Both the position numbers and the translations under genes were made by a program. The notes below the pieces were generated by a model that saw only the letters and a program-made list of their open reading frames with translations, searched no databases and was not told the origin of the DNA. A DNA stretch of 5,678 nt from CBDVBD01 sp965372135 (GTDB lineage Bacteria > Electryoneota > RPQS01 > CBDVBD01). Below are positions 1 to 5,678 of the stretch, piece after piece. Where the stretch lies: NCBI GenBank assembly GCA_965372135.1, contig CBDVBD010000183.1:1-5678 (forward strand), in the 5' to 3' direction. Position 1 is the first letter of the stretch, and each line of letters starts with the position of its first letter.

Positions 1-963
1 CGCCAAACGTTGAATCTATATGCCTGTGTGCGACCGGTGCGTTATTTTCGCGGGGTTCCCAGCCCGGTACGCCATCCGGAAAAGATGAATATGATCATTT
101 TCCGTGAGAACACGGAAGACGTGTATGCCGGGATTGAATTTGAGAGTGGCTATGATGATTGCATTAAACTTCGGGATTTCTTGAAGCAGGAAATGAACGT
201 TGGACCCAAGTTGCGGGATGATGCCGGAATCGGTATTAAGCCTATCAGTCCTACCGGGACCAAGCAGTTGGTGCGGAAAGCAATTCGCTGGGCGGTTGAT
301 AAGAAACTCCCGTCTGTGACGTTCATGCATAAGGGAAATATCATGAAATTCACGGAAGGTGCGTTTAAGGATTGGGGTTATGAATGTGCCGTCGATGAAT
401 TCCGGGATCACATTATCACGGAAGCGGAGCTTTGGGACGAGACCAGGGCGGATGATGGGGTAACACCTATCGAGAAACCGGGTGCGTTTGCTCATCTTCG
501 AAACGGAAAGTCCGCTGGAGATCCGGGAGGTCGGATTATTGTGAAGGATCGGATCGCCGATTCCATGTTCCAGCAGATTCTAACCAGAGCTGATGAATAC
601 AGCATGGTGTGTACCCCCAATCTTAACGGGGATTACATCTCCGATGCGGCTGCTGCGCAGGTTGGTGGTTTAGGAATGGCGCCCGGCGCCAATATCGGGG
701 ATTATGTGGGATTGTTCGAAGCCACCCACGGTACTGCGCCCAAGTATGCTGATAAGGATGTTATCAACCCTACATCGGTGGTATTGTCCGGCTGTATGAT
801 GTTTGAATATCTCGGTTGGGATCAGGTGGCACAGACGATATACAGCGCCATCGAAAAGACCATTCAACAGAAAACGGTGACCTATGATTTGCATCGCTTA
901 ATGGATGACGCTACCAAGCTGCATACTTCTGAATATGCGTCCGCCATTATCGACAACATGTAG
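1..963 (+). CDS. icd: Isocitrate dehydrogenase, NADP+-dependent (5'-truncated by window edge)
   Basis: Catalyses oxidative decarboxylation of isocitrate to 2-oxoglutarate in the cytoplasmic TCA cycle, making NADPH. The window holds 320 C-terminal residues; about 118 are missing compared with the 416-residue E. coli enzyme, including the phosphorylatable serine of the SxNxxLR motif. Similarity to E. coli Icd already begins at the first codon (R1 matches E. coli R119), so the gene enters from the left and a TTG or ATG inside the window is not its start. Visible active-site residues: R11 and R35 (E. coli R129, R153), Y42 in RENTEDVYAG (Y160), K111 in HKGN (K230), D183 in the VKD motif (D283), D211 and D215 in NLNGDYISD (D307, D311). 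NADP preference is supported by K248-Y249 after HGTAP and by Y295 and R299 in TYDLHRL (E. coli K344, Y345, Y391, R395). Residues about 140-178 carry an insertion of roughly 23 residues relative to E. coli, as in some longer bacterial Icd proteins. A terminator follows directly. Confidence 0.96.
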   Translation, partial: RQTLNLYACVRPVRYFRGVPSPVRHPEKMNMIIFRENTEDVYAGIEFESGYDDCIKLRDFLKQEMNVGPKLRDDAGIGIKPISPTGTKQLVRKAIRWAVDKKLPSVTFMHKGNIMKFTEGAFKDWGYECAVDEFRDHIITEAELWDETRADDGVTPIEKPGAFAHLRNGKSAGDPGGRIIVKDRIADSMFQQILTRADEYSMVCTPNLNGDYISDAAAAQVGGLGMAPGANIGDYVGLFEATHGTAPKYADKDVINPTSVVLSGCMMFEYLGWDQVAQTIYSAIEKTIQQKTVTYDLHRLMDDATKLHTSEYASAIIDNM

Positions 964-973
964 CAGATTCTTC

Positions 974-1009
974 CCGGCTTCCAATGTATTGGAAGCCCGG
1001 TGTGTTTTT
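974..1009 (+). terminator. Rho-independent terminator of icd
   Basis: It lies 10 bases after the icd stop codon. Arms GGCTTCCAA (976-984) and TTGGAAGCC (989-997) form a perfect 9-bp stem around a TGTA loop. Two further C-G pairs (974-975 with 999-1000) can add on across a single bulged C at 998. A short T run (1005-1009) follows after TGTG. It separates icd from the receptor gene downstream. Confidence 0.8.
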
Positions 1010-1113
1010 GGCAGGATGTGACTCAGGCGCGGATGGTAATTATATGGTGCTGAACTGGCGAATTTTGCAGGAATCTTCCAGAAATTCAAATACCATTAGT
1101 TCGCCCATAACGT
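1010..1113. other. Non-coding stretch between the icd terminator and the receptor promoter
   Basis: I see no convincing reading frame, RNA gene or repeat here. A short minus-strand frame spans 898-1089, but it overlaps the end of icd and the terminator and has no recognisable protein content. Together with the promoter and leader, the whole gene-free gap between icd and the receptor is 300 bases. Confidence 0.5.
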
Positions 1114-1151
1114 AAAAAAACCTTGACTTTAATTCCGAAAATTTGTAGTTT
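1114..1151 (+). promoter_or_regulatory. Candidate promoter of the TonB-dependent receptor gene
   Basis: A tract of seven A residues (1114-1120), resembling an UP element, lies just upstream of TTGACT (1123-1128), a close match to a -35 box. After exactly 17 bases comes TAGTTT (1146-1151), a weak match to TATAAT. The same bases also partly fit the Bacteroidota -7 pattern TAnnTTTG (TAGTTTAG). Transcription would start near 1158, leaving a leader of about 105 bases. The -35 element and spacing are good and the -10 is poor, so this is only a moderately supported call. Confidence 0.4.
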
Positions 1152-1249
1152 AGTAAATCACATCAAAATTTCATCACAGTTTCCTTACAGACCCCTTTTG
1201 AACGCTAGTATTGGGGTTAGTTTCGGGCTTTTGTAGATTGGATGCAGAG

Positions 1250-1255
1250 AGGAGG
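1250..1255 (+). promoter_or_regulatory. Ribosome binding site of the receptor gene
   Basis: AGGAGG, within the longer AGAGGAGG, sits 8 bases before the ATG at 1264. This near-perfect Shine-Dalgarno sequence fixes the start codon, which in turn begins a clean signal peptide. Confidence 0.85.
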
Positions 1256-1263
1256 ACCTTGCA

Positions 1264-4200
1264 ATGCGTCGTCCCAATAACATCGTTGTTTGGTTTGTAC
1301 TGAGTTTATTAGTAGTACTTACTCCAATAGTAAGCTGGGCTCAGCACGGAAAAATCAGCGGCAAGATCGTTGATAGTGATACCAACGAACCTTTGTCGTC
1401 AGTAAATGTAGTTATTACCGGACCCACCAACACCGGCGGTGCTACTGACTTAGAAGGAGTGTACACTATCCTTGCTCTGAGTCCTGGGATTTATAGGGTC
1501 AACATTTCTATGATGGGATATGAAAGCCAAATCATGGAAGATGTTGAGGTCTCCAGCGGTCTGACCACAAAGATCAATGCTAAATTGGAACAAAGTTTGA
1601 TCGAGAATGTAGTTGTCATTGTCGAGTGGAAAAGACCTCCCATTATCCTCGATGAATCCGGTTCTGTGACGCGTAAGGATAGAGAAGATATCGATAAGAT
1701 GGTAGTGGTAGACGTTCGGGATGTGATGAGGACTCTTCCCGGTGTGCATGTGGACCAGGAAGGGGAATTCCACTTCCGCGGGGGACGTTCCAACGAGGTT
1801 TTGCCGGTTATTGACGGTTTGGTTCAGAGGGACGCATTGGTGGGCGGAACCACCAGCGATTTGAATTTCGATGCGGTCAATATTGAACGGTTAGAGTTGT
1901 TGACCGGGGGGTTTAATGCGGAGTACGGTAATGCTCAATCCGCGATTATTAATGTGACCACTCGGGAAGGGGAGGTGAACAGGTACACGGGTAGTGTGGA
2001 GTGGAGTACTGATCGTTTAATTGATGAGACTTCCTTTGATACCGATATCGGTCGTTGGACGATAGGTGGTCCAGTACCCTATTCCGAGAGTGTTTTTGGT
2101 AATAAGCTTACTTTTTTCTGGTCCGGCAGCGGCAACATGACGAATACCTACACTCCCTACGACATTGATCGGGATCCCAACGACTACCTTGGGTTGGGAT
2201 TTAATATTACCGAACGCCAGAGCAACGATTTTCAGACTCGGCTTAAATTAGCATACCGTTTGGATGATAAGCGAAAGTTTACGTTGTCCATGGGTCGTCG
2301 TTATCGCATGTGGGATATTTTTCCTAATGGCGAAGCGTCGATTTCCGGTAATTACGGTTGGCAGTACTATTCTGTGCCGGAAAATCGACCGTATGTGATA
2401 AATGAACGCAGTGACTGGAGTTTGACTTATACCCATCAGGTGTCAGCGAAGACATTCTACGAAATTCGGTTGGGGAATTTCAAGACCGAAACCAAGATTA
2501 CTCCTCGCGGGCGTCTTCCCAATGAGTTCACGTTGCGCGACAGTATCGAGGATCAGAGTGTTATTTACTTCGGGTTCTTTGATGGCGATGGAAACACATT
2601 TTCTGATGGTTTTTGGGACAATAATTTAAATGGGCGGTACGATGGTGGTGGTGAAGGATACGAAGATCTTAACTTCAACGGGCAATGGGATCGTGGTGAG
2701 GATTGGATTGACTTGAATAATAACGGAATTTATGACTTTGCTGAGCCATGGAGTGATCGTACCGATCCTACTACCGGTATAAATAATCCTGGTGTGTGGG
2801 ATCCCTGGGATCCATTCACTGATCTCAATCACAATGGTGTTTGGGATGATGCGGAACCGCAGCTTCCCGAACAAGATTGGAACGGTAACGGGAGATGGGA
2901 CGGCGAGCGCTTCCAGGATGCCAACAACAATGGTGTATATGATGGTTGGGGTGAAGGGTATGATGATTTCAACCTCAACGGCAGGATTGACCAACAACAT
3001 ATGTTCCGGGATGCTGAAGATACACCGGAACCCTATATTGATGGAGATTTTATGTGGGATACCGGAGAGCCCTTTACAGATCTACCGGATCCCATCACCG
3101 GTGAATACAACGGCGTTAGGGAGGAAGGTGAACCATGGGTTGACCTGCCAACGTCCTACGGGAATCCCTTTGTGGTACCAACCTTAAACAATGTGTATGA
3201 TGGTCCAAATTTTCGTTTTGATGAGTATGAACTTTTCACATACCGGGTTATAGACCAACCAAGGATCGATCCTGTACCGGATGGTCCTTATTATCATAAT
3301 CCGGAACTTGGAATGGATCCACGGCAACCAGTATTATATGCGTGGGACCCGCTACAAAACGGAGCAGATTGGATGCTTTTGGGCTATGACTCTGAAGGTT
3401 ATCCTATGTATTTCCATTGGTTTGAAGGTAAATCCACCTGGTGGAACAAGACACTTCACGATCAGGATTATCCTGTATTTAATTACCCGAACTTTCAATG
3501 GGACGCTGGTCAGGAGGCGTTCATCGATTATAACAACAACGGGGTGTGCGATTACCGCAAGCAGGATCATTTCCTGAATCCCGGTCAGTGGGATGATGGT
3601 GCGGTCTATCAGGAGAGGTCAACTGATGAATACACCTTTAAGGTGGATTTAACCAGCCAGTTGAACCAGTACCACGAGTTCCAGGCAGGGATGGAGATGA
3701 AATACCGTGAATTGATGATGCAGTATTTGGAACATCCGGATCTGTTGTACAACAACCCAGATATTCCGTTGCCTCCGGGTAGCCCATATCCAGATCGGGG
3801 AGATATCCGCGATTTCTATATCCAACGTCCCTGGGAAGGATCGATTTATGTACAGGATAAGATGGAGTTCGAGGGATTGATTGTCAACGCCGGGCTTCGC
3901 TGGGATTTTGTGTTCCATGATCCGTGGCTGATAGAAAGCTCTCAGGAGCAGGTGGCACGGAACCAACCGGGAGCATTGCTTGCGAACCGTGGTACCTACA
4001 AATTAAGTCCGCGTCTTGGTATTTCCCACCCGATTACCGAGACAGCTAAGTTGTATTTCAACTATGGTCATTTTTACCAGGCGCCGAGTTTTCAATACTT
4101 CTACCGTTCAGCGACGGCGAGTATCACCTCGGCATCGACGGTGGGTAATCCGAATTTGGAATATGAGAAAACGGTGCAATACGAGTTGGGTGTAAATACG

Positions 4201-4989
4201 CAGGTTACTGGCTCCTGGGTGGTTGATATTGCAGGGTATTACCGCGATATCTACAATTTGGTTTCCACGGTGCCGGAACGATATGGTCCGGTCACGATTG
4301 ACCGGTATTATAACCTGGATTACGGACGGGTTCGGGGTGTGGAGATTACGTTGGAGAAGAGCTATTCGCACTACTGGTCGGTGAGTTTGAACTATGATTT
4401 TTCGTATGCATTCGGGAAAGCCTCGTCGGAGACTGCAGGGATAGTGGCTCGGTTGAGCAACGTGCCGGTGGATACGGACGAACGTCCGTTGAATTGGGAC
4501 GAGACTCACAAGATCACCGGGTGGGTTACGCTGCAAGCGCCGCAGAATGACCATCCTCGCTGGTTTGGGCTGTATTGGCCCAGTGACTGGCTGTTGACGG
4601 TGCAGTGGGAATACGGTTCCGGACAACCGTATAAGCCATCCACATATACTACTGGAATCTCTTCCAACTTGATTCCGGATAATTCCGCGAGGAAGCCGTG
4701 GACGGAAACGACCGATTTGCGTTTTGAGAAATATTTTCGTTGGGATAAGCTCAGGTTGACCTTGGGCGTGGATGTCAATAACTTGTTTAACAAGCGGAAC
4801 ATACGTACCGTTTATGAGGAAACCGGATTGGCGTATGATAGTACGCATCCTGATAATCCTGAGGATGAGGACATCGATCCGAGGGATTTTAAGACCAAGA
4901 ACTGGAGTTTTGGGACATTGTACGATCATAATCCTCGGTTTTATTCCCCACCGCGGAACATTATTTTCCGCCTGGGGTTGTCGTTTTAG
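1264..4989 (+). CDS. TonB-dependent outer-membrane receptor with CarboxypepD_reg-like domain and a giant calcium-loop insertion
   Basis: Predicted outer-membrane, TonB-energised importer of an unknown substrate; 1241 residues. Residues 1-26 form a signal peptide (basic start, hydrophobic core, cleavage after SWA). Residues 29-112 match the carboxypeptidase-regulatory-like beta-sandwich found before SusC/Oar-type receptors. Residues 114-122 (ENVVVIVEW) sit where a TonB box is expected. The plug domain covers about 133-236, with typical motifs LPGV (158-161), FRGGRSNEVLPVIDG (171-185), GGFNAEYGNAQS (215-226) and INVTTREG (229-236). The rest is a beta-barrel with conserved late motifs DYGRVRGVE (1019-1027), LNWDETHK (1076-1083) and DVNNLFNKRN (1170-1179), ending in an amphipathic strand with terminal Phe (FRLGLSF), a normal BAM recognition signal. 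Between strands near 399-411 and 788-798 lies a loop of about 375 residues, probably extracellular, holding an EF-hand-like repeat ladder (440-602) and an aromatic-rich stretch of unknown fold. It is some 250-350 residues longer than typical relatives. The stop is doubled (TAGTAG). Family assignment is firm; the ligand is unknown. Confidence 0.93.
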   Translation: MRRPNNIVVWFVLSLLVVLTPIVSWAQHGKISGKIVDSDTNEPLSSVNVVITGPTNTGGATDLEGVYTILALSPGIYRVNISMMGYESQIMEDVEVSSGLTTKINAKLEQSLIENVVVIVEWKRPPIILDESGSVTRKDREDIDKMVVVDVRDVMRTLPGVHVDQEGEFHFRGGRSNEVLPVIDGLVQRDALVGGTTSDLNFDAVNIERLELLTGGFNAEYGNAQSAIINVTTREGEVNRYTGSVEWSTDRLIDETSFDTDIGRWTIGGPVPYSESVFGNKLTFFWSGSGNMTNTYTPYDIDRDPNDYLGLGFNITERQSNDFQTRLKLAYRLDDKRKFTLSMGRRYRMWDIFPNGEASISGNYGWQYYSVPENRPYVINERSDWSLTYTHQVSAKTFYEIRLGNFKTETKITPRGRLPNEFTLRDSIEDQSVIYFGFFDGDGNTFSDGFWDNNLNGRYDGGGEGYEDLNFNGQWDRGEDWIDLNNNGIYDFAEPWSDRTDPTTGINNPGVWDPWDPFTDLNHNGVWDDAEPQLPEQDWNGNGRWDGERFQDANNNGVYDGWGEGYDDFNLNGRIDQQHMFRDAEDTPEPYIDGDFMWDTGEPFTDLPDPITGEYNGVREEGEPWVDLPTSYGNPFVVPTLNNVYDGPNFRFDEYELFTYRVIDQPRIDPVPDGPYYHNPELGMDPRQPVLYAWDPLQNGADWMLLGYDSEGYPMYFHWFEGKSTWWNKTLHDQDYPVFNYPNFQWDAGQEAFIDYNNNGVCDYRKQDHFLNPGQWDDGAVYQERSTDEYTFKVDLTSQLNQYHEFQAGMEMKYRELMMQYLEHPDLLYNNPDIPLPPGSPYPDRGDIRDFYIQRPWEGSIYVQDKMEFEGLIVNAGLRWDFVFHDPWLIESSQEQVARNQPGALLANRGTYKLSPRLGISHPITETAKLYFNYGHFYQAPSFQYFYRSATASITSASTVGNPNLEYEKTVQYELGVNTQVTGSWVVDIAGYYRDIYNLVSTVPERYGPVTIDRYYNLDYGRVRGVEITLEKSYSHYWSVSLNYDFSYAFGKASSETAGIVARLSNVPVDTDERPLNWDETHKITGWVTLQAPQNDHPRWFGLYWPSDWLLTVQWEYGSGQPYKPSTYTTGISSNLIPDNSARKPWTETTDLRFEKYFRWDKLRLTLGVDVNNLFNKRNIRTVYEETGLAYDSTHPDNPEDEDIDPRDFKTKNWSFGTLYDHNPRFYSPPRNIIFRLGLSF
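2581..3069 (+). repeat. EF-hand-like calcium-loop ladder within the receptor (residues 440-602)
   Basis: A protein-level repeat inside the receptor gene. The exact core D-x-N-x-N-G-x-x-D starts at residues 452, 468, 483, 520, 538, 552 and 568. Degenerate copies start at 440 (DGDGNTFSD) and 593 (DGDFMWDTGE). Three copies (468, 483, 520) have Glu at loop position 12, as in a complete EF-hand loop (D at 1, N at 3 and 5, G at 6, D at 9, E at 12), for example DLNFNGQWDRGE. Position 8 is aromatic or aliphatic (Y, W, Y, W, W, Y, I). Spacing is mostly 14-18 residues. No flanking helices are apparent, so this resembles thrombospondin type 3 or dockerin-like calcium loops rather than true helix-loop-helix EF hands. 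Calcium binding is inferred from ligand geometry, not shown. Confidence 0.8.
3526..3561 (+). repeat. Isolated ninth calcium-type loop of the receptor (residues 755-766)
   Basis: DYNNNGVCDYRK repeats the D-x-N-x-N-G-x-x-D core about 150 residues after the main ladder. It lacks the acidic residue at position 12. It is preceded by a module-like WDAGQEAFID stretch (746-755), close to the WDxGE-P-F-x-D linker seen between the main repeats. It contains the only cysteine of the whole receptor (C762). Confidence 0.7.
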
Positions 4990-4998
4990 TAGAATATT

Positions 4999-5022
4999 CC
5001 GTCACATGAGGGCATGTGACGG
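4999..5022 (+). repeat. Perfect 10-bp stem-loop after the receptor gene
   Basis: CCGTCACATG (4999-5008) and CATGTGACGG (5013-5022) are perfectly complementary around an AGGG loop, 9 bases after the receptor stop codon. There is no T run behind it, so it is not a standard intrinsic terminator. It may protect the 3' end of the receptor mRNA or reduce read-through into the lipoprotein gene. The structure is directly visible; its role is inferred. Confidence 0.7.
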
Positions 5023-5029
5023 CACGCGA

Positions 5030-5064
5030 ATTCAAAGATAGATTTTGAATCCGGAGGATTCCGG
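5030..5064 (+). repeat. Overlapping short inverted repeats in the lipoprotein leader
   Basis: Three dyads share bases. ATTCAAA (5030-5036) pairs with TTTGAAT (5044-5050); GAATCC (5047-5052) with GGATTC (5056-5061); CCGGA (5051-5055) with TCCGG (5060-5064). The last two cannot form together, and the first competes with the second. They lie 22 bases before the lipoprotein start codon. They could be an operator or alternative leader structures, or simply chance for such short arms. Confidence 0.4.
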
Positions 5065-5075
5065 AACGGTGAAAC

Positions 5076-5081
5076 AGGGAG
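5076..5081 (+). promoter_or_regulatory. Ribosome binding site of the lipoprotein gene
   Basis: AGGGAG lies 5 bases before the ATG at 5087. It supports this start, which opens directly into a lipoprotein signal peptide. A second purine-rich GGAGGA (5053-5058) is too far upstream to serve this ATG and lies in the inverted-repeat region. Confidence 0.65.
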
Positions 5082-5086
5082 TTTGT

Positions 5087-5678
5087 ATGAAAACGGTAAT
5101 CAGCGTAATCCTTCCTTTAGCCCTTATCTTTGCCTTATTCATCGGATGTGATGAGGACGATAGTGGTGGTGGACCTGGTAATGGAGTCAGTTACACTGAA
5201 ATATCAGGTGATCAAACTGGTACATTGGATTTAGCAAGAAGTCCTTATTTGGTGGTTGGCGACTTGTCAGTACCTCAAGGACAAACGCTGACCATCGAAC
5301 CCGGCGTGGTGCTGGAATTTAACGGTTTGTACTGGCTGAAAGTAGATGGTCAACTAACTGCGGTGGGGAATACCAGCAATGCCATTGTGTTTACCTCACA
5401 TAGTTCCAATCCTACTTATGGTGATTGGAGGAACATCATTTTCACCAATCCCGATGATCAGAGTCACCTGTCCTACTGTGTGGTGGAGTATGGAGCGCTT
5501 TATGATACCACCGAACTCTACTACACCTATCGCGGCGCAATCGCTTGTATCAATTCCAGCCCAATTATAGACCACACAGTGATTTACCGAGCGGGATATA
5601 ATGGGATTTATATGGCGGATGGTTCTGCTCCGATCATCCGGAATAATATCATCACGGAAAATGATGATAACGGTATTT
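5087..5678 (+). CDS. Lipoprotein with right-handed parallel beta-helix-type domain (3'-truncated by window edge)
   Basis: The frame is open from the ATG to the right edge (197 residues plus one base). Residues 1-20 form a lipoprotein signal peptide (MKT, then a hydrophobic core), ending in FIG-C with the lipidated cysteine at C21. The mature protein starts CDEDDSGGG, an acidic tag followed by a Gly-rich flexible linker to about residue 33. From residue 55 the pattern is that of secreted beta-helix proteins: LTIEPGVVLEF (68-78), LKVDGQLTAVGN (84-95), IVFTSH (100-105), GDW (112-114) with IIF (117-119), then PbH1-like rungs: LSYCVVEYG (128-136), SSPIIDHTVIYRAGYNGI (157-174) and SAPIIRNNIITEN (180-192). 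Such domains occur in polysaccharide-binding or polysaccharide-cleaving and adhesion-type surface proteins; no catalytic residues can be assigned from the visible part. It starts 97 bp after the receptor on the same strand, with no clear promoter or terminator between, so co-transcription is likely. Confidence 0.85.
   Translation, partial: MKTVISVILPLALIFALFIGCDEDDSGGGPGNGVSYTEISGDQTGTLDLARSPYLVVGDLSVPQGQTLTIEPGVVLEFNGLYWLKVDGQLTAVGNTSNAIVFTSHSSNPTYGDWRNIIFTNPDDQSHLSYCVVEYGALYDTTELYYTYRGAIACINSSPIIDHTVIYRAGYNGIYMADGSAPIIRNNIITENDDNGI

Noticed and set aside
10..12. TTG at position 10 as the start of isocitrate dehydrogenase
   Set aside because: The three codons before it (R-Q-T) already match the conserved family sequence, and a start here would drop the substrate-binding N-terminal part; the gene simply begins outside the window.
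2626..3000. Minus-strand frame coding a very hydrophobic, membrane-like protein
   Set aside because: The Ile/Val/Thr-rich content is the antisense of the Asp/Asn/Gly codons (GAT, AAT, GGT) of the calcium ladder. It is an artefact of composition.
2581..3069. True EF-hand domains or dockerin modules in the receptor
   Set aside because: There are no helix-like flanks around the loops, and the 14-18 residue spacing leaves no room for helix-loop-helix pairs; only the loop chemistry is shared.
2792..3577. Two alternative plus-strand frames within the receptor
   Set aside because: They sit in a different frame over the repeat and aromatic segments, lack a ribosome binding site and show low-complexity content; no sign of a frameshift in the receptor itself.
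4108..4929. Long minus-strand open frame (273 codons) opposite the receptor barrel
   Set aside because: It is fully inside the receptor gene on the other strand, has no ribosome binding site that I can see and no recognisable domain; the plus-strand protein matches conserved receptor motifs throughout.
4999..5022. The post-receptor hairpin as a Rho-independent terminator
   Set aside because: The stem is strong, but the following bases (CACGCGAATTC) have no T run, so I list it only as a stem-loop.
5379..5570. A 63-codon plus-strand frame near the right end
   Set aside because: It is out of frame with the lipoprotein, whose own frame is open from 5087 to the edge with signal peptide and beta-helix pattern.
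1..5678. CRISPR arrays, tRNA/rRNA genes, insertion sequences or attachment sites
   Set aside because: No direct repeat-spacer pattern, no cloverleaf or rRNA-like stretch, no transposase-like protein and no terminal inverted repeats were seen.

Overview
The window reads as an ordinary chromosomal segment of a Gram-negative bacterium, probably from the FCB side of the tree (Bacteroidota / Marinimicrobia / KSB1 / Calditrichota-like). The basis is an outer-membrane TonB-dependent receptor with an N-terminal carboxypeptidase-regulatory-like domain (Oar/SusC style), followed by a lipoprotein whose mature N-terminus is a run of acidic residues. The phylum is inferred from protein style only; no rRNA or other marker gene is present.

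Layout. (1) Positions 1-963 hold the C-terminal three quarters of an NADP-type isocitrate dehydrogenase, cut by the left edge and closed by an intrinsic terminator (974-1009). (2) Positions 1010-1263 are non-coding and carry a plausible promoter (A-tract, TTGACT, 17-bp spacer, TAGTTT) and a strong AGGAGG ribosome binding site. (3) Positions 1264-4989 encode a 1241-residue TonB-dependent receptor. Its most striking part is a loop of about 375 residues between two barrel strands. This loop contains a ladder of EF-hand-like, calcium-binding-type loops (eight exact D-x-N-x-N-G-x-x-D cores plus degenerate ones) and an aromatic-rich stretch I do not recognise. (4) Positions 4990-5086 form a 97-bp spacer packed with short inverted repeats. 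(5) From 5087 to the right edge is the start of a lipoprotein with a right-handed beta-helix-type domain; it runs off the window.

How the parts may work together. icd is a central-metabolism gene and looks transcriptionally separate from the rest. The receptor and lipoprotein lie in the same direction with a short gap and are probably co-transcribed. Both are predicted envelope proteins. A reasonable inference is a receptor/surface-lipoprotein pair, analogous in layout to SusC/SusD, but with a beta-helix lipoprotein instead of a SusD fold. The substrate cannot be read from the sequence. The best candidate for something under-described is the calcium-loop ladder built into the receptor's presumed extracellular loop, together with this partner lipoprotein.
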